DNA from: Bacteroidota bacterium
GTDB taxonomy: Bacteria; Bacteroidota; Bacteroidia; Chitinophagales; Saprospiraceae
DNA length: 64,000 nt
Assembly (NCBI GenBank): GCA_029557915.1
Contig: JAKQHS010000142.1
Span: 1-64,000 of the forward strand
Direction: 5' to 3'
Both the position numbers and the translations under genes were made by a program. This document shows, one piece after another, positions 9,082 through 17,771 of the stretch. Each line of letters begins with the position of its first letter. The stretch's first letter is position 1. Under the pieces are notes generated by a model that was not told the DNA's origin, did no database searches, and saw only the letters and a program-made list of their open reading frames with translations.

Positions 9082-9265
9082 AGTTATCTAGTTATCTAGT
9101 TATCTAGTTATCTAGTTATCTAGTTATCTAGTTATCTAGTTATCTAGTTATCTAGTTATCTAGTTATCTAGTTATCTAGTTATCTAGTTGGCTAGTTGGC
9201 TAGTTGGCTAGTTGGCTAGTTGGCTAGTTGGTAAGTTGGTAAGTTGGTAAGTTGGTTAGTCAGCA
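9082..9265. repeat. Octamer tandem array, 23 units in homogenised blocks
   Basis: Twenty-three contiguous 8-bp units: 13 x AGTTATCT (9082-9185), 5 x AGTTGGCT (9186-9225), 3 x AGTTGGTA (9226-9249), then AGTTGGTT and AGTCAGCA. Identical units are grouped, the pattern left by local slippage or unequal exchange. It fills most of the gap between pyrG and the next gene. Confidence 0.95.
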
Positions 9266-9306
9266 AGTTCGATTTGATTATCTTGGGATCGTTAAATGAT
9301 TGATCC

Positions 9307-10590
9307 ATGAAAAACAAGCGGACAGAGGAGCGCCGGGCATTTTTAAAACAGGCCGGCTATGCCTCCATGGGGATGATGATCCTTCCCCATTTAAGAAGGG
9401 GTGTCCCACCCAGTGACAAAGTGAGAATTGCGCATATCGGCCTCAACGGCATGGGGACCAACCACCTGAACTGGTTTCAGGCCTTGCCTGAAGTGGAGAT
9501 AGCCGCCCTTTGCGATGTGGATGAATTGCACCTGGCCAAGGCAAAAAGCACCCTGCTTTCACTCCAGCCGGACGCAAAACCGGATACCTATTCCGATTTC
9601 CGGTCCATCCTTGAACGAAAAGACATCGACGCCATCACCTGCGCCACGCCCGATCATTGGCATGCCCAGATCGCGATCATGGCTTTCGAAGCCGGGAAAG
9701 ACGTTTACGGAGAAAAACCCTTGTCCTTCAATGTGCGGGAAGGGCAACAAATGCTCAAAGCCCTGAATAAGCACCGCCGGGTATTCCAGCTGGGCACCCA
9801 GATCCATGCCGGGGACAATTACCACCGGGTTGCCGAAATCCTGCAATCCGGGGTCCTGGGCAGGATTCATACGGTACGCTTATGGAAGACCGGGGAGCCC
9901 CCCGTGCTTGAATTGACTCCCGGACCGGTCCCTTCCACCCTGAATTGGGATTTCTGGTCAGGCCCGGGCCCTCTGAGGCCTTATGCTCCGGAGAGATGCC
10001 ATCTCCGTTACCGTTATTTTCTGGATTATTCAGGGGGCATATACCAGGACTTCTGGTGTCATATCGCCGATATCGTCTGGTGGTCCATCCAGCCCAAAGG
10101 CCTGAAATCCATAAGCTCCCGCGGTGAAAAATCAGCCGGGGCGGGGGATACCCCCAGGTGGATTGAAGTGGACTATGCCTTCGAAGGCTTGAACCTTTAC
10201 TGGACCTCGACCCCGCCGCCGGTCAAGGGCGCCGAAAACCGACATATCGGAGCTTATTTCGAAGGGGAAAAAGGCAATTTGATTTGCGATTACAATACCC
10301 GGGAGATTCAAATCGGAGGGGAATACATGAATGACCTGGCTTCCGTCGGACAAAGCATTAAAAGGTCCCCGGGGCATCAGCAAAACTTTATCGATTCCGT
10401 AAAATCAAGACAGCAACCGGAATCCAACCTGGCCTACGTGCGGGAAATGACCCTGCCCATGCACCTGGGCCTGATCTCCTGGAGGCTCGGACGCCGCCTG
10501 GAATGGAATCCCCTGAAGGAAAAATTCAAGAATGACCCTGAAGCCAACCGGCTGTTAAAACGGAAATACAGAAAGGGGTATGATTGGTGA
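9307..10590 (+). CDS. Gfo/Idh/MocA-family oxidoreductase with Tat-like signal
   Basis: 427 residues. The N-terminus ERRAFLKQAGYASMGMMI has the twin-arginine RRxFLK pattern plus a hydrophobic stretch, so export of the folded, cofactor-loaded protein is likely. The Rossmann domain follows (VRIAHIGLNGMGTNHL), with the family hallmark GEKPLSF at about residue 138 and a C-terminal alpha/beta domain containing WDFWSGP and GGIYQDFWCH typical of exported members in Bacteroidota and Planctomycetota. These enzymes usually act on sugars or inositols with NAD(P); the substrate is unknown. Flanked on both sides by short tandem arrays, it appears monocistronic. Confidence 0.85.
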   Translation: MKNKRTEERRAFLKQAGYASMGMMILPHLRRGVPPSDKVRIAHIGLNGMGTNHLNWFQALPEVEIAALCDVDELHLAKAKSTLLSLQPDAKPDTYSDFRSILERKDIDAITCATPDHWHAQIAIMAFEAGKDVYGEKPLSFNVREGQQMLKALNKHRRVFQLGTQIHAGDNYHRVAEILQSGVLGRIHTVRLWKTGEPPVLELTPGPVPSTLNWDFWSGPGPLRPYAPERCHLRYRYFLDYSGGIYQDFWCHIADIVWWSIQPKGLKSISSRGEKSAGAGDTPRWIEVDYAFEGLNLYWTSTPPPVKGAENRHIGAYFEGEKGNLICDYNTREIQIGGEYMNDLASVGQSIKRSPGHQQNFIDSVKSRQQPESNLAYVREMTLPMHLGLISWRLGRRLEWNPLKEKFKNDPEANRLLKRKYRKGYDW

Positions 10591-10595
10591 GAAGT

Positions 10596-10700
10596 GGAGG
10601 TTGGAGGTTAGAGGTTAGAGGTCAGAGGTCAGAGGTTAGAGGTTAGAGGTCAGAGGTCAGAGGTCAGAGGTTAGAGGTTTGAGGTTTGAGGTTTGAGGTC
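10596..10700. repeat. Heptamer tandem array (RGAGGTY), 15 units
   Basis: Fifteen contiguous 7-bp units: GGAGGTT x2, mixed AGAGGTT/AGAGGTC, then TGAGGTT/TGAGGTC. It begins five bases after the stop codon of the oxidoreductase gene and runs towards the oppositely oriented octamer array. Confidence 0.9.
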
Positions 10701-10704
10701 TCCA

Positions 10705-10780
10705 ACTTACTAACTAGCAAACTAGCAAACTAGCAAACTAGCAAACTAACAAACTAGCAAACTAGCAAACTAGCAAACTA
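10705..10780. repeat. Octamer tandem array in minus orientation (AGTTTGCT)
   Basis: About nine 8-bp units, mostly ACTAGCAA on the plus strand (AGTTTGCT frame on the minus strand), the same family as at 9082. The TAG stop codon of the downstream PD40 gene (minus strand, 10778-10780) lies inside the last unit. Confidence 0.9.
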
Positions 10781-11752
10781 ATCCTTAACTATCCCTTCCG
10801 TACCGATCCAATAAATATTGTCCCATCCATTTTGAGTGCTGTGAAATAAAGTTCTCAGCTTATCCAGAGATTGGGCAGTGGGGAAAGGGGGAGCGAAAGC
10901 ACCGCGGGCCGTGCTGAAAAACAGGTATTTTTTATCCGCCGTCACATAGGGGCAATAGGTCAGACCGGGGCCATTGACCTTGTTGCCCAAATTCATGGCC
11001 TCGCTCCAGTTACCGCCTGCATCCCTGTACGAAATATAAAGGTCACCCTGACCAAGGTTGCCTTCGCGACGGTAAGCGGTAAAAAGGACATAGGCCTCCT
11101 CGGGGTCCACGAAGGCATTAAATTCAGCTCCCGTGCTGTTGATGGTCCCGGGCAGGCTGACTGCGGGAAGATATTGGTTGTCTTGCCGGCGGCAGAGTAC
11201 GATGTCTTCATCCTGGCCTTCCATGACCCTTGTAAAATAGATATTGCCATTTTTGGAAACGGAGGGGTAAAATTCATTGGCATCGGTATTTACGGGAAAG
11301 GGGAGGGCTTCCGGTTGGCTCCAGCGGCCTTCCTCCAGCGATACAAACCAGATATTATAATCCTTTTTATTGCCGGTAGGATCCAGTGGCCGGTTTGAGA
11401 CAAAATAGAGTCTTCGGCCATCGGGTGAAAAGGCGGGTTCGAGGTCGGAATACCGGCCGCTGAATCCGGCTACTTCAGGCCGGGTCCATTTTCCTTTCTT
11501 TTTCCTTGAATAAAGAATGGTGCTGAACAAGCCGTTTTTATACTGAAGGGTGTAATAAAAGGAAAGGCCATCCGGAGCCAGGGCAAAATCGCGATTGCCG
11601 AATTCGTCCGATACCATTCCCGGTGCGAAGATCGAGGCCGAGGTGCCGGGTGGGGGCATAAACGGGTTTTTGACTTGCCGGCTACCGGACTGGGCAAGTA
11701 CGGGTGAAACAAAGGGGAGGAGGAAGAAAGGGATCAGGAATCGGTTTTTCAT
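10778..11752 (-). CDS. Exported PD40/TolB-like beta-propeller protein
   Basis: 324 residues with a cleavable signal peptide (FLIPFFLLPFVSPVLAQ). The mature part carries WD40-like PD40 repeats with the characteristic SPDGRRLYFVSNRP, VSKNGNIYFTRV and VTADKKYLFFSTARG phrases, and DIVLCRR/DLYISYR blades. Proteins of this kind in Bacteroidota sit in the periplasm or on the surface, often as propellers on OmpA-like proteins; here no OmpA domain is attached. Substrate or partner is unknown. Its stop codon lies inside a tandem-repeat unit. Confidence 0.8.
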   Translation of the reverse strand: MKNRFLIPFFLLPFVSPVLAQSGSRQVKNPFMPPPGTSASIFAPGMVSDEFGNRDFALAPDGLSFYYTLQYKNGLFSTILYSRKKKGKWTRPEVAGFSGRYSDLEPAFSPDGRRLYFVSNRPLDPTGNKKDYNIWFVSLEEGRWSQPEALPFPVNTDANEFYPSVSKNGNIYFTRVMEGQDEDIVLCRRQDNQYLPAVSLPGTINSTGAEFNAFVDPEEAYVLFTAYRREGNLGQGDLYISYRDAGGNWSEAMNLGNKVNGPGLTYCPYVTADKKYLFFSTARGAFAPPFPTAQSLDKLRTLFHSTQNGWDNIYWIGTEGIVKD

Positions 11753-11796
11753 GCCGATAGATACGAAAAAGGCCAGGGTGCTACCCCGGGGGCAGC

Positions 11797-11832
11797 AAAA
11801 AAAAAGCCCGCCGCAGGGGTTACGGCAGGCTT
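11797..11832 (-). terminator. Intrinsic terminator of the coiled-coil protein gene
   Basis: On the minus strand GCCTGCCG pairs with CGGCGGGC around a short loop and is followed by a run of nine T. It lies about 40 bp past the stop of the gene at 11870-12865. Confidence 0.88.
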
Positions 11833-11869
11833 AACCATTAAAAAATGCTATGAAAAAGTTACGTTTACT

Positions 11870-12865
11870 CTACTTCAGTTGGAAGGTGGTCGTACCGGAC
11901 AAATAGCCTTTATTGTACACTTCCACGGTATAGGTTCCTTCCTGGAAAGGAATGTTTGGCTGCCAGTTCATGCAGGTATTCTGCGGTTTGTTTTCATACT
12001 TCACGCCTTTAAGAGAGGTGTACTTGATCTCTTCGTTGTTGGCCTGATTCACCAGTACGCCGGAGCCAAGGTTTTCCAGGGCCTGGGTTTCGCCGTTCGG
12101 GTTGATCACCCGTACATAGAATTGTTCAACACCGGATTCGGTAATGGTATTTTCAGTCACATCAAAACAGATGCGGAGTCCGTCGATTGCTTTGGCTTTA
12201 TTGCGGTCCACTTCCTTGCCGCTGCTTTTGATGCGGTAACCGCTGATGTCGATGTTGTTGACTTTAACCACGGAGGCGATATTCACTTTTTTAACAAGGG
12301 TGGTGTTTTCGGAAGCGAGTTTTTCCTTTTCGCTGATCAGGACGGCTTTGGCCGTGGTCAATTCATCGTTTACTTTTTTGGTCTCCTCCAGGTTGGTGGT
12401 GAGGGATTTCTTTTCCTCGGTCAGCATATTGTTGCTGGTCGCGAGGGTGGCATTCTCTTCTTTCAGCTTGTTGATCTCTGCGAGGTATCCATCGACCTGG
12501 GTGCGGAGATTGGCCATTTCTTTTTTGGCGGAGGCGAGATTTTTGGAATCACCCAGCATGCGGGCGATCCGGTCCTTTTGGGTTTTCAGTTCAACCTTCT
12601 GGCTTTCTATCAGTTCGTTAAGGGCCTTGTTGTCGGTGCGTTGTTTCTCCAGGTCCTGTAGGGCTTCATAGTATTGTTTTTCCAGCTCGGCTTTAAGCCT
12701 TTCGGATTCGGTAAGTTTGGTGGTGGTGTTTACAATAATCTCCTGTTGTTTCTGCTTATTGAAAAACAAATAAGCGTTTCCTGCTACAGAAGCAATCAAC
12801 AAACCAATAAGGATCGGCAAGTAATTGCTTTTTTTAGCGGTGTTGTTGGAATTGTAGTCTGACAT
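11870..12865 (-). CDS. Membrane-anchored coiled-coil protein with C-terminal beta domain
   Basis: 331 residues. One N-terminal membrane helix (YLPILIGLLIASVAGNAYLF) is followed by a long coiled coil (about 45-200; repeated LKxEL, LEKQ, LNELIESQK patterns). A C-terminal ~120-residue beta-sandwich-like region has a cysteine pair (LRICFDV, NTCMNWQP) and ends TYTVEVYNKGYLSGTTTFQLK. The layout suggests the inner-membrane-anchored, periplasm-facing protein family common in Saprospiraceae/Chitinophagaceae; function unknown. The gene is monocistronic, with a -7 box upstream and a strong terminator. Confidence 0.75.
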   Translation of the reverse strand: MSDYNSNNTAKKSNYLPILIGLLIASVAGNAYLFFNKQKQQEIIVNTTTKLTESERLKAELEKQYYEALQDLEKQRTDNKALNELIESQKVELKTQKDRIARMLGDSKNLASAKKEMANLRTQVDGYLAEINKLKEENATLATSNNMLTEEKKSLTTNLEETKKVNDELTTAKAVLISEKEKLASENTTLVKKVNIASVVKVNNIDISGYRIKSSGKEVDRNKAKAIDGLRICFDVTENTITESGVEQFYVRVINPNGETQALENLGSGVLVNQANNEEIKYTSLKGVKYENKPQNTCMNWQPNIPFQEGTYTVEVYNKGYLSGTTTFQLK

Positions 12866-12886
12866 GTTTTTAGATTTTTAGTATTA

Positions 12887-12894
12887 CAAAGTTA
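12887..12894 (-). promoter_or_regulatory. -7 box of coiled-coil protein gene
   Basis: On the minus strand TAACTTTG matches TAnnTTTG exactly, 22 bp upstream of the ATG at 12865. No clear -33 TTTG at the usual spacing. Confidence 0.5.
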
Positions 12895-13163
12895 TGAGGT
12901 ATTAACGCAGCCCTGCCCCCCGCTTAGTATTTTGAACTGTAAAATTTACATAATGGCTTGTTAACAATCCATGGCCCCTATTTCCATGACCGTGAGGGTT
13001 TTGCAGGCTTTTTGACCAAATCAGTGGAATCCGGCGGTATGTATACATAAGGTGTTCCAGCCGGCGGGAAATAATTTTTGCCTTGTATTCCGGACCTGTC
13101 CGGTGGACCGCCTCCGGCGGACAATTGATGAATTTTGAGCATTTTTGCTTATATTTTATGTGA

Positions 13164-13904
13164 ATGGAAAATACCAAAGCCCAGGATATTTTATTCTTTG
13201 ATATCGAGACGGTGTCCGGAAAAGCGGAGTTCAGTGAACTGCCGGAAACTATGAAGATGTTGTGGAAACTCAAGGCCAATGCCTTCACCCGGTCCTACGA
13301 TCAGCCCATGACTGATGCAGAAGTCAGTGAATTTTACACCCAGAAGGCAGCCATCTTCGCGGAATTCGGGAAAATCATCTGCATTTCGGTGGCCCGCTTT
13401 GATCTTAAGGAAGGCCAGGACCTGAAACTGAAGGTGAAGTCCTTTTTTGGCCATGATGAAAAAGAGGTGCTCCTGGAATTTGCCGAAATGCTCCGAAAAC
13501 GGTTCTACCGGGATGAACACCGGATCTGCGGTCATAATATCCGTGAATTTGATGTCCCTTACCTTTGCCGGAGGATGATGGTCCATCAGATCCCCTTCCC
13601 CAGGATCCTCAACCTCAGCGGTAAAAAGCCCTGGGAATCCACCCATATCGATACCATGCAATACTGGAAATTCGGAGACGTCAAACACTATACTTCCCTC
13701 AACCTGCTCGCCAATGTGCTGGGCATCGAAAGCCCCAAGGACGATATCGACGGCAGCCAGGTGGGCCCGGTGTACTGGCGGGAAAATAACCTGGCCCGGA
13801 TCGTGGACTATTGCCAAAAGGATGCCATCACCGTGGCACAACTTTATCTTTATTTTAATCATAAAACGCTGCTCAGCCGGGAACAGATAGAAATATTTCA
13901 ATGA
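13164..13904 (+). CDS. DEDDy-type 3'-5' exonuclease (PolB-like)
   Basis: 246 residues of the predicted 3'-5' exonuclease family related to PolB proofreading domains. The DEDDy residues are visible: ILFFDIETVSG (D, E), CGHNIREFDVPYL (D), and DYCQKDAITVAQLY (Y..D). It likely removes nucleotides from DNA or RNA 3' ends with two metal ions. The stop overlaps the ATG of rpe by four bases (ATGA), so the two are coupled. The exact biological role is not known. Confidence 0.85.
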   Translation: MENTKAQDILFFDIETVSGKAEFSELPETMKMLWKLKANAFTRSYDQPMTDAEVSEFYTQKAAIFAEFGKIICISVARFDLKEGQDLKLKVKSFFGHDEKEVLLEFAEMLRKRFYRDEHRICGHNIREFDVPYLCRRMMVHQIPFPRILNLSGKKPWESTHIDTMQYWKFGDVKHYTSLNLLANVLGIESPKDDIDGSQVGPVYWRENNLARIVDYCQKDAITVAQLYLYFNHKTLLSREQIEIFQ

Positions 13905-14578
13905 AAGACCAAGTCCTCGTAGCGCCTTCCATCCTGAATACCGATTTCACTGAGTTGGGCAAGACCGTCGACCTGCTTGATCAAAGCGAGGCGGACTGGA
14001 TCCACCTGGACATCATGGACGGCGTTTTTGTACCCAATATTTCTTTTGGGATCCCGGTCATCCAAAGCATCCGGAAAAGAACGGCCAAACCCTTGGATGT
14101 GCACCTCATGATCGTGGAACCGGACCGGCATCTCGAGGCATTTCGTGACGCCGGAGCCGACTTGATTACGGTGCATTACGAAACCTGCCCCAACCTACAC
14201 CGGACCCTGGAATATATTCGCACCCTGGGAGCCAAAGCCGGGGTGGCGGTCAACCCCCACACCCCGGTGGAGTCACTGCGCGATGTCCTCGAAATCCTGG
14301 ACCTGGTCCTGATCATGTCGGTCAATCCCGGGTATGGCGGTCAGAAATTTATCTACCAGTCCATCCCGAAACTCAGGCGCCTCAAACAAATGATGGCGGA
14401 AGAAAACCTGAATCCCCTGGTGGAAATCGACGGGGGCATCGGCCTTCAAAATGCGGAACCCGTGGTCAAGGCGGGGGTGGATGTGTTGGTGGCAGGCAGT
14501 TCGGTATTTTCGGATCCGGACCCCGCTTCCGTCATTCATCGCCTCAGGCAATTTTCCAAATCCACTTTTTTCGTTTAG
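13901..14578 (+). CDS. rpe: Ribulose-phosphate 3-epimerase
   Basis: 225 residues, full length for this TIM-barrel enzyme of the pentose phosphate pathway. Signature stretches include APSILNTDF at the N-terminus, IHLDIMDGVFVPN (catalytic Asp and metal ligand), VHLMIVEPD, MSVNPGYGGQKF, and VEIDGGIG. It starts within the preceding exonuclease gene's stop codon and is followed six bases later by the TonB-dependent receptor gene, forming a compact three-gene run. Confidence 0.96.
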   Translation: MKDQVLVAPSILNTDFTELGKTVDLLDQSEADWIHLDIMDGVFVPNISFGIPVIQSIRKRTAKPLDVHLMIVEPDRHLEAFRDAGADLITVHYETCPNLHRTLEYIRTLGAKAGVAVNPHTPVESLRDVLEILDLVLIMSVNPGYGGQKFIYQSIPKLRRLKQMMAEENLNPLVEIDGGIGLQNAEPVVKAGVDVLVAGSSVFSDPDPASVIHRLRQFSKSTFFV

Positions 14579-14584
14579 TCAGGC

Positions 14585-17113
14585 ATGGGTAAAATCCTTT
14601 ATACCTGCATGCTGACCCTGCTCTGCCTCAGCATGGTCCACGCACAGCCTGTCGCGACGATCACCGGCCAGGTCAGGGATGTTGAAAATAACCAGGCGGT
14701 GGACCTGGCGACGGTTTTCGTCCGTGCCCAAAATCTCAGCACCGAAACCGATGAAAACGGCCGGTATTCGCTCCAGGTACCCGCCAATATTCCCTTGCTT
14801 CTCGAAGTCAGCCGGATAGGTTATAAAAACGCATCCTATCCGGTCAGTGCCATTGCAGCCGGAACAGTCCTGGGCATCGATATCGACCTGGTCCTGGAAT
14901 CTTCCAGCCTTGAGGTAATCATCCGGGAAAGCAATGTCCGGAACCGGGGCATGATCCGGGAAAACCTGGAAAACCTCAAACTGATCCCTTCGGTCACGGG
15001 CAATTTCGAGAGCATCCTGCCTCATATTGCCCTGGGTACCTCCAGCGGCACAGGCGGTGAACTCAGCAGTCAGTATAATGTGCGGGGTGGGAATTATGAT
15101 GAAAACCTGGTTTTCGTCAACGACTTTGAAGTTTACCGCCCCCAGCTGGTCCGGAGCGGGCAGCAGGAAGGATTGACCTTTCCCAATGCCGACCTGATCC
15201 GGGACATGTCTTTTTCCTCCGGGGGCTTTGAAGCCCGTTATGGGGACAAACTTTCATCGGTACTGGACATTCATTACCGGAGGCCGGATTCGGTGAAGGG
15301 TTCCGTGTCCATGTCCCTCCTGGGCGCCACGGGCCACCTGGAGGGAAGCCATCAGGCCGGCAGGAGCAGCTACCGGAAATTCACCTACCTGGTTGGCGCC
15401 CGCTACAAAACAAACCGGTACCTGCTCAATTCCCTTCAATTAAAAGGGGAATACGTGCCCGATTTTGCCGATGTCCAGGCTTACCTGACTTACGATATCA
15501 ATAAAAACTGGCAACTGGGCGCGCTGGGAAATTACAATTCTTCCATCTTCCGTTTTGTGCCCTTGTCCAGGAGTACGGCAACGGGTTTGATTGATTTTTC
15601 ATTAAAATTAAGCGCTGATTTCGAAGGCCAGGAGATTGACCATTTCAGAACGGGCATGGGAGGCCTTTCATTGACTTTTATCCCCGAAAGGAAAAAAAAC
15701 CCGCTCTTCATCAAGTTTTTGGGAAGCGCATACCAAAGCCTCGAAAAAGAATCCTTCGACATCATCAGCGATTACCGGCTTTCCCTTATTGAGACCGGCC
15801 TTGGATCTGAAAACCAGGGCAAGGAGCTGGCCCTTATCGGCAACGGGGTCCAGCATTTATACGCGCGCAACCTGCTTTATCTCCAGGTTCGCAATCTTGA
15901 GTTAAAAGGGGGCTATGAGTACAGTCCCGGGGCCAGCCGTGAAAAAACCCATTTTTTCCAATGGGGCCTGAGGGCCCAGCGGGAGGAAATTCTGGACCGC
16001 CTCAACGACTGGGAGCGGCTGGATTCCGCCCTGTACACCCTTCCCCATACGGAGCAGGACGTGGTCATCAAAAATGTGCTCAAAACCCGGAATGAATTGG
16101 AATCCACCCGTTTTTCCGCCTATTTCCAGGATGAATACACCATGCAGCGGGATGGGCTGGGCGAACTGCGGATTTCCGGCGGGTTCCGCATGGCCTACTG
16201 GACCCTCAATAAGGAATATTATATCAATCCGAGGGCCCAGGTATTATACAAGCCCGGCCAATGGAAGAAAGACATCACCCTTCGTTTTGCGGGCGGCTTG
16301 TATTATCAACCTCCCTTTTACCGGGAACTGAGGACCCCGGAGGGATTGGTCAACCGGGACCTGCAGTCCCAGAAGTCCGCCCACCTGCTGGCCGGTTTTA
16401 CCTGGGATTTTACCCGGGGAATCAAACAACCGGTTCCTTACCGCCTGGTTGGGGAAGTCTATTACAAAAAATTGTGGGACCAGGTCATCTACGATATTGA
16501 TAATGTCAAGATCCGGTATTCCGGCATGAACGATGCCTCCGGTTATATCACCGGCCTGGACCTGAGGCTCAACGGGGAATTCGTGCGGGGAGCCGAATCC
16601 TGGTTTAACCTTTCTTTCCTGCGGGCCAGGGAATCCATAGACGGTTTGCAGCACCAAAGAAGGGAGAAAGGCGAAGCCGAGGGGAAAAACGTAAAGGATG
16701 TGCCAAGGCCCACCAACCAGTTTCTGACCTTCAGCGCCCTTTTCCAGGACTATTTGCCCGGCAATGAGAATTTAAAAGTTAACCTGAACCTGACGGTCGG
16801 AACGGGACAGCCTTTTGGAATTCCCGGGAACAACCGGATATTCCGGAATACTTACCGCTATCCCGCTTATCACCGGGTCGATCTGGGCTTTTCCTACCTC
16901 ATCTGGGATAAAAGCTGGCGGGCGAGGAGGTCTAAACATCTTTTCCGTTTTACGGAAAATGCCTGGATCAGCGCCGAGATTTTTAACCTGCTCAAGGTGC
17001 AGAACGTGGCGTCCAACACCTGGTTCAAGTCCATTTATAATGTACAATACGCCATACCCAATTATCTGACATCCAGGAGGATAAATATAAAATGCCGCAT
17101 CGGCTTCCATTAA
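14585..17113 (+). CDS. TonB-dependent outer-membrane receptor with carboxypeptidase-regulatory-like domain
   Basis: 842 residues. A signal peptide (MLTLLCLSMVHAQ) is followed by a CarboxypepD_reg-like domain (ITGQVRDVENNQAVDLATVF to about residue 100), a plug domain (QYNVRGGNYDENLVFVNDFE, about 155-260), and a beta-barrel to the C-terminal histidine. No SusD partner lies next to it, so this is a stand-alone receptor rather than a polysaccharide-utilisation pair. The substrate is unknown. It is coupled with exonuclease and rpe by close spacing but shares no obvious function with them. Confidence 0.9.
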   Translation: MGKILYTCMLTLLCLSMVHAQPVATITGQVRDVENNQAVDLATVFVRAQNLSTETDENGRYSLQVPANIPLLLEVSRIGYKNASYPVSAIAAGTVLGIDIDLVLESSSLEVIIRESNVRNRGMIRENLENLKLIPSVTGNFESILPHIALGTSSGTGGELSSQYNVRGGNYDENLVFVNDFEVYRPQLVRSGQQEGLTFPNADLIRDMSFSSGGFEARYGDKLSSVLDIHYRRPDSVKGSVSMSLLGATGHLEGSHQAGRSSYRKFTYLVGARYKTNRYLLNSLQLKGEYVPDFADVQAYLTYDINKNWQLGALGNYNSSIFRFVPLSRSTATGLIDFSLKLSADFEGQEIDHFRTGMGGLSLTFIPERKKNPLFIKFLGSAYQSLEKESFDIISDYRLSLIETGLGSENQGKELALIGNGVQHLYARNLLYLQVRNLELKGGYEYSPGASREKTHFFQWGLRAQREEILDRLNDWERLDSALYTLPHTEQDVVIKNVLKTRNELESTRFSAYFQDEYTMQRDGLGELRISGGFRMAYWTLNKEYYINPRAQVLYKPGQWKKDITLRFAGGLYYQPPFYRELRTPEGLVNRDLQSQKSAHLLAGFTWDFTRGIKQPVPYRLVGEVYYKKLWDQVIYDIDNVKIRYSGMNDASGYITGLDLRLNGEFVRGAESWFNLSFLRARESIDGLQHQRREKGEAEGKNVKDVPRPTNQFLTFSALFQDYLPGNENLKVNLNLTVGTGQPFGIPGNNRIFRNTYRYPAYHRVDLGFSYLIWDKSWRARRSKHLFRFTENAWISAEIFNLLKVQNVASNTWFKSIYNVQYAIPNYLTSRRINIKCRIGFH

Positions 17114-17161
17114 AATATGCCGGAATTAATGGTGGGCTTCCTGAATTACAGATAATATCCT

Positions 17162-17169
17162 TACTTTTG
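17162..17169 (+). promoter_or_regulatory. -7 box of rpsP
   Basis: TACTTTTG matches TAnnTTTG exactly, 41 bp before the ATG at 17211, giving a leader of roughly 35 nt. Confidence 0.55.
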
Positions 17170-17210
17170 CATCCATTTTTTAACAAGTACTACTAAATGT
17201 TTATCATTTT

Positions 17211-17681
17211 ATGGCAGTAAAAATCAGACTTCAACGTCACGGCCGGAAAAAGAGGCCGTATTACCACATTGTGGTAGCGGATGCCCGGGCGCCCCGGGAC
17301 GGAAAATTCATCGAGTTGATCGGTACCTACAACCCGATCACCAAACCGGCAACCATTGACATCAACCGGGATAAAGCCCTGGATTGGCTGGGCAAGGGCG
17401 CGCAGCCTACCGACACGGTCAGGAATATCCTGAAATTCAAAGGGGTCCTTTATAAAAAGCACCTGATGCGCGGGGTCAAAAAAGGAGCCATGACCATCGA
17501 AGAAGCCGAACAGAAATACCAGGCATTCATCCAGGACAAAGACCGGGCCAATGCCCAGGAGGTGATCAAAAGCGCCGCTGAGGTCAAGGCTTTCCATGAA
17601 ATGGTTTTCGGCAAAGCCAAACCATCCAGGAAAAAAGCCCAGCCAGAAGCCCCTGCCGAAGAATCGGCTCCCCAGGAATAA
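17211..17681 (+). CDS. rpsP: 30S ribosomal protein S16 with C-terminal extension
   Basis: 156 residues. The first ~80 are canonical S16 ([42 protein letters not shown]). The remaining half is a charged Lys/Ala/Glu-rich tail ([17 protein letters not shown]), seen in many Bacteroidota S16 proteins, which are longer than the ~82-residue E. coli protein. It has its own -7 box and a strong terminator directly after, so it is monocistronic here; rimM, a common partner, is not adjacent. Confidence 0.97.
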   Translation: MAVKIRLQRHGRKKRPYYHIVVADARAPRDGKFIELIGTYNPITKPATIDINRDKALDWLGKGAQPTDTVRNILKFKGVLYKKHLMRGVKKGAMTIEEAEQKYQAFIQDKDRANAQEVIKSAAEVKAFHEMVFGKAKPSRKKAQPEAPAEESAPQE

Positions 17682-17714
17682 TCCTGCCTTAAACCGACAG
17701 AATATTATTTTTCA

Positions 17715-17755
17715 ATCTGGTAAAGCGCTTTTTCGTTTTACCAGATTTTATTTTT
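17715..17755 (+). terminator. Intrinsic terminator after rpsP
   Basis: TCTGGTAAA (17716-17724) pairs with TTTACCAGA (17737-17745), followed by TTTTATTTTT. The loop itself is T-rich. Confidence 0.88.
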
Positions 17756-17771
17756 AAAAAAAAATCGATCC

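Noticed and set aside
9082-10780. CRISPR-like array
   Set aside because: The units are 7-8 bp and contiguous with no spacers and no cas genes nearby.
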